The notes under the pieces were generated by a model. That model was not told the DNA's origin. It saw only the letters and a program-made list of their open reading frames with translations, and did not search any database. The translations under genes and the position numbers were made by a program. Below, one piece after another: positions 7,701-12,153 of a stretch of DNA of 12,153 nt (positions are counted from its first letter, which is position 1; every line of letters begins with the position of its first letter). The DNA is from Christensenella sp. UBA3792 (lineage in GTDB: Bacteria > Bacillota > Clostridia > Christensenellales > CAG-138), in NCBI GenBank assembly GCA_002369195.1, contig DFEW01000052.1, positions 1-12,153 on the forward strand, in the 5' to 3' direction.

Positions 7701-8134
7701 AAGTCGACGGTGAAGCTGACCGTGGTCGTGCCGTCGTGACCGCTCTTGAGCTTGCCGGTAAAGACGTTGCTGTCCGGATCGCTGTCGATGCGGTCGGGAA
7801 TGCCGTCAAAGTCGGCATCGTCCGACGCATCCGCGCCGAGCTGCGGGACTGGTCCCTGCGGCGCCTGCTCCGGCTCGTCCGGAACGGCTTCGGGTTCGTC
7901 CGGAACGGCTTCGGGTTCGGAAGGCGCTTCTTCCGGCTCGTCGGGAACCTGTTCGGGCTCGTCCGGCGAGGTTTCGGGTTCGGATGGCGCTTCGGGCTGC
8001 GCGGGATCGGTCGTGATCTCGTCCGAACGGACGGCGCGCTGTACGGCGACGGGCTTTCCGGCGCCGATCGCGGCGAACGCGAGCAGCAGGCAGAGGCAGA
8101 GGGCAAGGATGCGAATGCGGGCGGTTTTGTTCAT
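4742..8134 (-). CDS. Secreted multidomain class 3 lipase-like protein
   Basis: The 1130-residue product starts with a signal peptide (basic MNKTARIRI, then a hydrophobic run to about residue 25). Next come a Pro/Glu-rich spacer of PDEPE-like units (about 47-92), an Asp-rich calcium-site-type motif DADFDGIPDRID (about 106-117) like that of thrombospondin type 3 repeats, and an alpha/beta-hydrolase core (about 140-600). The core has IWVRGTD (oxyanion-side segment, about 252-258), the nucleophile elbow GHSRG with Ser345, and Asp397 in NSNDFIP. The catalytic His is uncertain: candidates are the cluster HCGHTHEG (478-485) or His589 in PHYMDTY. A Cys-rich stretch (about 629-803) contains TC/YCxxC-like units and GHxW/GHTM signatures, and the C-terminus is beta-rich. 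I see no sortase motif or C-terminal membrane anchor. I chose ATG 8134 because AAAGGAG precedes it, whereas the earlier ATG at 8176 lies upstream of the predicted transcription start. Substrate is unknown. Confidence 0.85.
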   Translation of the reverse strand: MNKTARIRILALCLCLLLAFAAIGAGKPVAVQRAVRSDEITTDPAQPEAPSEPETSPDEPEQVPDEPEEAPSEPEAVPDEPEAVPDEPEQAPQGPVPQLGADASDDADFDGIPDRIDSDPDSNVFTGKLKSGHDGTTTVSFTVDFRNFFKSNTSYQPDLATFSVMGAALAYMDKTSAYDNAYLTLDAEQTWSGGTVSTSKKLNGRELMQLFGFQDVQDFKLSSEYNDDDLCEALIGHKTVTYDGKTKVIVAIWVRGTDSKSLEEWSSNFHMGDLVRFFDAYDSVAGKNPRQKNDDWTRKTNHRGFDVCATRILKYYKETYYPTYVKPALDALPGASLTCWITGHSRGAAVGNLMASYLIDEGSEVYAYTFAAPFNTANTEASAEKYDCIFNLINSNDFIPTLPMPEWGFTRYGKTATVDASQWAAEIKTATGETYSDKYLTASDMKTLLGKFVCITGENADRNNPGKILGWREVYVYHCGHTHEGETVGNYQSTTFRAKEGGIFGLGGFSESDWNGYATRLKKYSYWHDGACETPAYCLQVLVELLVQVAQGNTLGGGWNYLTSNKLADKFDFDKQSLISYASKLTEPHYMDTYSVLQAQINAAGDPGARFTTLAKYTQTEENGGRPAHTHTYTDVPYEGHKPTCTEEGLGYRYCLCSEANADYYDDYQKNVPIAALGHTMEAHKAIAETCLTEGNNAYWYCSVCGKYFADEAGVTEIAQDSWIVPALGHDWGEITCTWAADYSTATATRVCAHDETHVETETVETTYEIVTPPTATTSGIGRYVATFTNPAFGTQQAEITLPRIAPAFKTVSITMSGDLGLNFFVEFPEGIDPSGSYMTFTVGTTGQDRDEFDAADFKTSAGVNRYRFTCHVNALQMADTVTATLYYTVDGQEFTVNKEYSVKKYISYFEPYFNGEATSPYDDATLKMVKSIADYGHYAQPFLFTFHNVPSGTYALMPGYTDSYDLNAIREAVSGYGIERSIENTDIESVSFALSMESETSIILRLTMKSGAAAPTLTVNGTTLNPGDAGVKLGNQEYVLNAYGTTSEGKARYEIRIKNISAHRLSDVFSVNGDANGAFEIKAVALYYVKYILSTDASNPYLNDTDAQNCVAALYTYCEAVKGYIAAGH
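7867..7990. repeat. In-frame tandem repeat encoding Pro/Glu spacer
   Basis: The spacer of the lipase is built from degenerate units of about 21 bp. Two adjacent units (7876-7896 and 7897-7917) are identical, suggesting recent duplication, and the others have diverged. Each unit adds seven residues of the EPEAVPD type, so the copy number can vary without a frameshift. Confidence 0.8.
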
Positions 8135-8177
8135 AAAAGGGCTCCTTTCCGATGCGGGTCCCGATGTTGTCTTCATA

Positions 8178-8207
8178 ATTATACGCGCCTGTCCGCCCGC
8201 CTGTCAA
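8178..8207 (-). promoter_or_regulatory. Full-consensus sigma-A-type promoter of the lipase
   Basis: On the minus strand TTGACA (8202-8207) and TATAAT (8178-8183), both perfect matches to consensus, are separated by 18 bp. Transcription should start near 8171, giving a leader of about 36 nt. The start supports the ATG at 8134 for the lipase and excludes the ATG at 8176. The G/C-rich 18-bp spacer may moderate strength. Confidence 0.9.
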
Positions 8208-8258
8208 CGAAACAAATGGGAAAAGCCGGAAAAGTGCGCCCGCGGCGCAGAAGGACAG

Positions 8259-8281
8259 CATGGCTTCCCCTGTGCAAGGGG
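8259..8281 (+). repeat. Partial copy of double-hairpin repeat
   Basis: Bases 8259-8281 match the first hairpin half of the full copy at 8299, with one extra T (CTTCCCC versus CTCCCC). The second hairpin is missing and the sequence passes through CAGCATGG into the next copy, so this looks like a partial duplication. Confidence 0.75.
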
Positions 8282-8298
8282 CAGCATGGTACGCTCCG

Positions 8299-8352
8299 CA
8301 TGGCTCCCCTGTGCAAGGGGAGCTGTCGGCACATGCCGACTGAGGGGTTGTC
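8299..8352 (+). repeat. Full copy of double-hairpin intergenic repeat
   Basis: The copy contains two adjacent stem-loops: CTCCCCT-GTGCA-AGGGGAG (8304-8322) and GTCGGC-ACAT-GCCGAC (8325-8340), followed by TGAGGGGTTGTCC. Repeats of this layout are, from memory, abundant in intergenic DNA of gut Clostridia. No open frame is associated. It resembles a non-autonomous miniature element, but that is inferred. Confidence 0.75.
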
Positions 8353-8358
8353 CTTCCT

Positions 8359-8431
8359 GCGGGCTGCCGAGGTCGTCAGCCGCTACATTCGGCTTACGGC
8401 GGGCTGCCGGGGTCGTCAGCCCCGGCATTCG
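8359..8431. repeat. Imperfect 40-bp-period tandem repeat
   Basis: Two units beginning GCGGGCTGCCG start at 8359 and 8399. They share GCGGGCTGCCGnGGTCGTCAGCC and an ATTCG further on. The second unit forms a hairpin GCCGGGG (8406-8412) / CCCCGGC (8420-8426) that the first cannot. It adjoins the double-hairpin repeat, so the whole 8259-8431 stretch may be one composite element. I see no gene or promoter in it. Confidence 0.65.
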
Positions 8432-8474
8432 TCTGTTCCGCGCGATCTGCCGCGCCGTCGGTCCAACGGCGCAT

Positions 8475-8508
8475 AAAAGAAAATCGCCGGAGAACGCGTC
8501 TCCGGCGA
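8475..8508 (-). terminator. Rho-independent terminator after NlpC/P60 gene
   Basis: A perfect 10-bp stem TCGCCGGAGA (8484-8493) / TCTCCGGCGA (8499-8508) with a 5-nt loop lies just after the stop codon and is followed on the minus strand by TTTTCTTTTATG. It closes the mreB-regulator-endopeptidase block. A second hairpin, GCGCCGT (8452-8458) / ACGGCGC (8466-8472), lies on the far side of the T-tract. Confidence 0.92.
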
Positions 8509-8522
8509 ATGACTTTGATTTT

Positions 8523-10292
8523 TTATCCCCAAATGCGGTAGGCCATCAGGAAGTGCTCCTGCCAATAGGAGCTCTTCAGGATGGAGCTGGACGTGATGCG
8601 CACCTGACCCGCGCCGGAGGAGGCGTCGATCATCTTGCCGTCTCCGAGGTAGATGCCGACGTGTCCGGTCGCCATCGACTTGCCCTTAAAGACGAGCACG
8701 TCGCCGCGCTTGATGTCGCTCATCGAGTTGATGCGGCGGTACTTGGAGCAGTTGCGCCACACGATGCTCGTCATATAGCTCTGCTTGACGCCCGCCTGGT
8801 TGAGGCACCAGTAGACGAAGCCGGAGCAGTCGAACGAGTTCGGTCCCTTTGCGCCGCGCACGTACTTGCAGCCGAGCTTGCTCTGCGCAATCGAGATGAA
8901 CTTCTCGACGCCCTTCGACGATCCGCCCGTGCTGCTCGACGGCTTGGGGGTCGTGCCGGGCTTCTGCGTCGTGCCAGGCTTTTGCGTCGTGTGCGGCTTC
9001 GGCGTCTTGGTCGGCTTCGGGGTTGCCGCGCTCGCCGCCGCCTTCGCCTTGTCGCTGTTCAGCTTATCGAGCGTCTTTTCGTCGATCTCGCCGCTTTGCG
9101 AAATACTGTTGCGCTTCTGGAACGTCTTGACCGCTTCCTCGGTCGTTTCGCCGTAGTAGCCGGTCACCTGCCCGCTGCGAAGGTAGCCGAGCTTGTGCAG
9201 GCGCTTCTGTGCGCTCTTGATGTCCGAGCCGCTCATGCCGAGGCGCATCGCGTACTTGATCGCGTCCTTGGCGTTGAGCTGTTCCATCGTGGCGGGACCG
9301 AGGCAGCCGTCCTTGACGAGACCGTTCGCTTCCTGGAACGTCTTGATCGCCGAGACGGTCTTGCTGTCCATCTTTCCCGCGACGGTGTAGCTGTCCGGCA
9401 GATAGCCGAGCTTGATCAGCCGCTGCTGGTACTGTTTGATCTGTTCGTCCGTGTCGCCGGACTTGAACACGTTGCCGACCACGTCGCTCGAGTAGAGCGC
9501 GTTCAGCGTCTTGGAGCCGACCTTGCCGTCGACCTTGATCTTGTTCGCGCTCTGGAACGCGCGCACCGCGGCGGCCGTCTTTTCGCCGAACGTGCCGGTG
9601 CGGTTCGCCTTGTCGAGGTAGCCGAGCTCATAGAGACGGTCCTGCACCTCCTTGACGTCGTCGCCCTCGTCGCCGTCCTGCATCACGTACTCCTTTGCCG
9701 TGCCGTCGAACAGGCAGGCATAGGTCGTTTCGCCGAGAATGCCGTCCGGCACAAGGTCGTTGTGGCGCTGGAAGCTCATCAGCGCGTCGAGCGTCTGATT
9801 GCCGAAGTACTCGGTCGGTTCATCGGAGTCCATGTAGCCGAGCTCCATCAGCTCCGACTGCACGGCCGCGATGATCGGATCGCTGTCGCCCTTCTGGAAC
9901 CGTCTGCCGTTCAGGTAGTCGGTCGCCGGGACGTCGGGCGTGGGTTCCTGCGCCGCAAGCGCGGGCTGCGTTTCGACCGGTTCGGGCGTATCGAGCGGCT
10001 GCTCGGTCGGCGCGGCGGTCGGCGGGAGCAGCGCGACGTCCTCGCTCAGCACGCCGGGACGCGATACGAGACTGTCGATCGGTCTGGCTTCGCTGTCGAC
10101 CGGCGCGGCCTGCGCGCGGCAGGTGCCGATCGCGATGCAGCCGAAGATGATCCCGACGATCGCGGCGCACAGCAGCAGCGCGACGCACGCGACCAGCAGC
10201 ACCCGCAGGATGCGGCTCGGGACCTTTTGCTGAAATTTTTCCTTGAGACTCGCGACCAACAGTTCGCCGGAGCCGGATTCCTTCTTTTCCAT
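8523..10292 (-). CDS. Membrane-anchored NlpC/P60 peptidoglycan endopeptidase with four peptidoglycan-binding repeats
   Basis: The 589-residue product has a short basic cytoplasmic N-terminus, one membrane segment (about 28-57) with no obvious cleavage site, and a Thr/Pro-rich outer stalk (about 85-125). Four peptidoglycan-binding type 1 repeats follow (about 131-197, 202-268, 274-340 and 350-412), each with the L-x-x-LGY ... F-Q-x-x-N pattern, then a Lys/Thr/Pro linker (about 415-458) and a C-terminal NlpC/P60 domain (about 460-589). The catalytic Cys489 (FDCSGFVYW) and His544 (GHVGIYLGDG) are present. The third catalytic position, 12 residues after the His, is Asp556 rather than the usual His. 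Such enzymes cut stem-peptide bonds near gamma-D-Glu-diamino acid. The domain order suggests a membrane-tethered wall hydrolase. The ATG at 10292 has AGAGGT about 9 nt upstream. It follows the regulator by 67 bp and is probably in the same operon. Confidence 0.93.
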   Translation of the reverse strand: MEKKESGSGELLVASLKEKFQQKVPSRILRVLLVACVALLLCAAIVGIIFGCIAIGTCRAQAAPVDSEARPIDSLVSRPGVLSEDVALLPPTAAPTEQPLDTPEPVETQPALAAQEPTPDVPATDYLNGRRFQKGDSDPIIAAVQSELMELGYMDSDEPTEYFGNQTLDALMSFQRHNDLVPDGILGETTYACLFDGTAKEYVMQDGDEGDDVKEVQDRLYELGYLDKANRTGTFGEKTAAAVRAFQSANKIKVDGKVGSKTLNALYSSDVVGNVFKSGDTDEQIKQYQQRLIKLGYLPDSYTVAGKMDSKTVSAIKTFQEANGLVKDGCLGPATMEQLNAKDAIKYAMRLGMSGSDIKSAQKRLHKLGYLRSGQVTGYYGETTEEAVKTFQKRNSISQSGEIDEKTLDKLNSDKAKAAASAATPKPTKTPKPHTTQKPGTTQKPGTTPKPSSSTGGSSKGVEKFISIAQSKLGCKYVRGAKGPNSFDCSGFVYWCLNQAGVKQSYMTSIVWRNCSKYRRINSMSDIKRGDVLVFKGKSMATGHVGIYLGDGKMIDASSGAGQVRITSSSILKSSYWQEHFLMAYRIWG

Positions 10293-10359
10293 ATGGCTAT
10301 ACCTCTATTCTTACCATACCATAAAAATGTGTCATACTTGCGGACGAAGTGTAAACGAT

Positions 10360-11337
10360 TCATTCTTGGGGGTACGTGGAAAGCGCGCTCAGCAGTTCCT
10401 CGCGCATCTGCGCGCGCCGCCATGCGGGCGCAAGCAGCGTCGCGTGACGGAGATGGTTGCATAAGAACCGCCGGATCGGCTCCCACGGCGCGTCGATCTG
10501 CGCGCGGATCGTTTCGCCCTCGGCATGAAAGCGCACCGCGCTGCCGAACGCATCCAAGAGTTCGCCTGCAAGATGCTCGGCGCAAAGCACCGTATGCGTC
10601 TCCCTGACGTCGGTGTGATAGATCGTGCGGTTCACGTACGCGGCAACGTCGAGCCCGTTTAGGCACTCGACCATCGTGCTGCTTTCGCGCGCCTTCTGAT
10701 CGGTGAGCTTCAGGTCCTCCATCCGGTCGCAGCGGTAGTGCAGCAGCCGTCCGTAGCCGGACACCGACACGATCGCATAGTAGAATCCCTCCGCAAGAAA
10801 CAGCGCGTAGGGCGAGACCGAGACCGGCGTTTCGCGCTGCGGCAGCAGCCGTCCGTCGGGCGCAGCCACAAGATAGCGGAACGACACCTGCATGCCGGTG
10901 CGGATCGCGGTCTTCAGAAGCGTCAGGTTGTCGAACAGAGCGTCGTTTTGTGCGGGACGCTCCGTGTCGGACACAAAGACGGGAACGTCGTCCTGCAGCC
11001 GCTTCAGCGTGCGCTCGTTCTGCGCGGTTTTGGGCGCGCGAAGGTAGGCGTCGAGCGCCGCGGGATCGTGCGGCAGCGCGGGTTCGTTTTCGGGCGGCTC
11101 GACCGCGGCAAGGTAATAGCCCTTGCCGTTCTCCTGATAGGTGGAAAGGGGAAAGCCCATTTCCTGCAGCAGCAGGAGGTTTCGTCCGACCGCCTTGCGC
11201 TCCGCGATCATGCCGAAGTCTTCCTTCAAAAACTCGATGATGTGCCGCGTGGACAGCGGATTGCGCTCGCTCGCGCGCTGTTCCAGCACGCGCAGAATGC
11301 ACAGCGACAGCGCTTTTTTGCCCTTTGTCTCCGTCAT
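10360..11337 (-). CDS. WYL-domain transcriptional regulator
   Basis: The 325-residue product has an N-terminal winged-helix segment (about 8-62, with STRHIIEFL and ERKAVGRNLLLLQEMG), a central WYL domain (about 138-212) and a C-terminal WCX-like extension (about 240-322) with APAWRRAQMREEL. Such proteins bind DNA through the helix-turn-helix and sense a ligand, often a nucleotide or nucleic acid, through the WYL fold. The name-giving Trp-Tyr-Leu appears as Tyr-Tyr-Ala in GFYYAIV, while SPYALFLAEG and the basic YRCDRMEDL segment are kept. GAGGGG precedes the ATG at 11337, and the gene starts 15 bp after the mreB stop, pointing to one transcript. Its target is unknown. Regulation of its own envelope operon is a reasonable guess only. 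Confidence 0.9.
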   Translation of the reverse strand: MTETKGKKALSLCILRVLEQRASERNPLSTRHIIEFLKEDFGMIAERKAVGRNLLLLQEMGFPLSTYQENGKGYYLAAVEPPENEPALPHDPAALDAYLRAPKTAQNERTLKRLQDDVPVFVSDTERPAQNDALFDNLTLLKTAIRTGMQVSFRYLVAAPDGRLLPQRETPVSVSPYALFLAEGFYYAIVSVSGYGRLLHYRCDRMEDLKLTDQKARESSTMVECLNGLDVAAYVNRTIYHTDVRETHTVLCAEHLAGELLDAFGSAVRFHAEGETIRAQIDAPWEPIRRFLCNHLRHATLLAPAWRRAQMREELLSALSTYPQE

Positions 11338-11352
11338 ACCCGTCCCCTCTTT

Positions 11353-12153
11353 TTATTCCTCGTAATAATCTCCGCGCCGGTAGTCGTACAGCACGCCCTC
11401 GTACTTCTGCGGCTCCTCGAGCACCTTGCCGCAGCCGATCGCCACGCACGCCACGGGATCCTCCGCCACGTAGCACGAAACGCCGGTTTGCTCGGAAATG
11501 TACTGATCGAGTCCGAACAGCTGCGCGCCGCCGCCCGTCAGGCAGATGCCGCGCGTCGCAATGTCCCCCGCAAGCTCCGGCGGCGTCTGTTCCAGCGTGT
11601 CTTTCAGCGCTTCGGCAATGCTCAGAAGCGGTTCGGCAAGCGCATAGGTCAGCTCATTGCTGCCGAGCTCCAGCGCGATCGGAAGCCCGCCGCCGAGCGA
11701 CCGCCCGCGCACATCCATCTTCATCTCGTCCTTTCGCGGGAACGCCGAAGCGTACGCGATCTTGAGCTCCTCCGCGGCGCGCAGTCCGATGACCACGCCG
11801 TGCTGCCGCTTTAAGTAGCGCACGATTGCCGCGTCGAACTTGTCCCCGCCGACGCGCAGCGAGTCGTGCTGCACCGCCTTGCCCATCGAGGTCACGACGA
11901 TGTCGCAGGTGCCCGCGCCGATGTCCATGACGAGGTTCGCCTTCGGTTCGAGAATGTCAAGCCCCGCGCCGATCGCCGCCGCGACCGGCTCCTCGAGCAG
12001 GAACGTATAGCGCGCGCCGGCGCCTTCGGTCGTTTCGATGACCGCGCGCTTTTCCACCTCGGTCGCCATCGACGGCACCGCCACCACCGCGCGCGGCTTG
12101 AAGAAGATGCGGCTGCCCACGATGCGGTTGAAGAACAGCGTCAGCATGCGCTC
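11353..12153 (-). CDS. mreB: MreB-family cell-shape actin (5' end outside window)
   Basis: The visible 266 residues are the C-terminal part of an MreB/Mbl-type bacterial actin. The frame stays open to the window edge, and roughly 75-80 N-terminal residues with the first phosphate motif are missing (family length about 335-345). Shown are FFKPRAVVAVPSMATEVEKRAV, the LEEPVAAAIGAGL segment, the second phosphate motif DIGAGTCDIVV (DIGGGT in most relatives), SLRVGGDKFD, and the adenosine motif LTGGGAQLFGLDQYI followed by EDPVACVAIGCGKVLE. MreB filaments under the membrane direct wall elongation complexes. The tail YDYRRGDYYEE is acidic and aromatic. The next genes are a regulator and a wall hydrolase, not mreC/mreD, so this may be a paralogue such as Mbl or MreBH. 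The ATG at 12147 is internal, not the start. Confidence 0.93.
   Translation of the reverse strand, partial: ERMLTLFFNRIVGSRIFFKPRAVVAVPSMATEVEKRAVIETTEGAGARYTFLLEEPVAAAIGAGLDILEPKANLVMDIGAGTCDIVVTSMGKAVQHDSLRVGGDKFDAAIVRYLKRQHGVVIGLRAAEELKIAYASAFPRKDEMKMDVRGRSLGGGLPIALELGSNELTYALAEPLLSIAEALKDTLEQTPPELAGDIATRGICLTGGGAQLFGLDQYISEQTGVSCYVAEDPVACVAIGCGKVLEEPQKYEGVLYDYRRGDYYEE

Noticed and set aside
8135..8176. Upstream ATG adding 14 residues to the lipase
   Set aside because: It lies between the -10 box and the predicted transcription start, so it would not be on the mRNA. The ATG at 8134 has a Shine-Dalgarno site and gives a normal signal peptide.
8259..8431. CRISPR-like array
   Set aside because: There are too few repeats, the spacing is irregular, the units contain hairpins of different types, and no cas gene is nearby.
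10293..10359. Possible separate promoter for the NlpC/P60 gene
   Set aside because: ATGACA and AAGAAT can be placed 17 bp apart, but both match consensus poorly. With only 67 bp after the regulator, cotranscription is as likely, so I did not list it.
7746..10607. 953-codon open frame on the plus strand
   Set aside because: It runs antisense to both the lipase and the NlpC/P60 gene and across their terminator and promoter. Its translation is low-complexity Arg/Ala/Val-rich with no recognisable domain, whereas the minus-strand frames encode clear families.

Overview
The window looks like a chromosomal segment of a high-GC, Gram-positive-type anaerobe, most likely a gut Clostridia member (Bacillota). 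The indicators are strong AGGAGG-type ribosome binding sites, a fermentative citrate lyase operon, a secreted lipase with the Cys-rich tail modules common in gut Clostridia, a membrane-anchored NlpC/P60 hydrolase with no outer-membrane features, and a double-hairpin intergenic repeat of a kind I associate with gut Clostridia. This taxonomic call is inference. Every gene I can support lies on the minus strand, so transcription runs from high to low coordinates. The long plus-strand open frames are antisense shadows produced by the GC-rich codon use.

There are three transcription blocks. The rightmost (12153 down to 8475) is a cell-envelope block. It holds an MreB-family actin (5' end outside the window), a WYL-domain transcriptional regulator 15 bp later, and a membrane-anchored NlpC/P60 peptidoglycan endopeptidase with four peptidoglycan-binding repeats, closed by a strong hairpin terminator. 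About 270 bp without genes follow, carrying two copies of a short double-hairpin repeat and a 40-bp-period imperfect tandem repeat. A third copy of the double-hairpin repeat is cut by the left edge of the window (1-22, opposite orientation).

The middle block (8207 down to 4536) starts at a full-consensus sigma-A-type promoter. It encodes a roughly 1130-residue secreted class 3 lipase-like protein with a Pro/Glu-rich N-terminal spacer, a calcium-binding-type motif, a GHSRG lipase core, Cys-rich tail modules and C-terminal beta-rich modules. A 40-codon ORF with its own Shine-Dalgarno site follows directly, then a terminator.

The left block (4483 down to 71) is a citrate-use operon: promoter, citD (acyl-carrier subunit), citE (beta), citF (alpha) and a CitMHS-family citrate permease, then a terminator. 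citD/citE and citE/citF overlap by ATGA, so translation is probably coupled. Together the genes would import citrate and split it to acetate and oxaloacetate. The genes that activate the lyase (citC, citX, citG) are not in the window.

I found no tRNA, rRNA, CRISPR array, transposase or phage gene. The points most worth a second look are the mreB-regulator-NlpC/P60 linkage, the small ORF after the lipase, an inverted repeat over the cit promoter, the Asp in place of the third catalytic His in the NlpC/P60 domain, and the absence of lyase activation genes.
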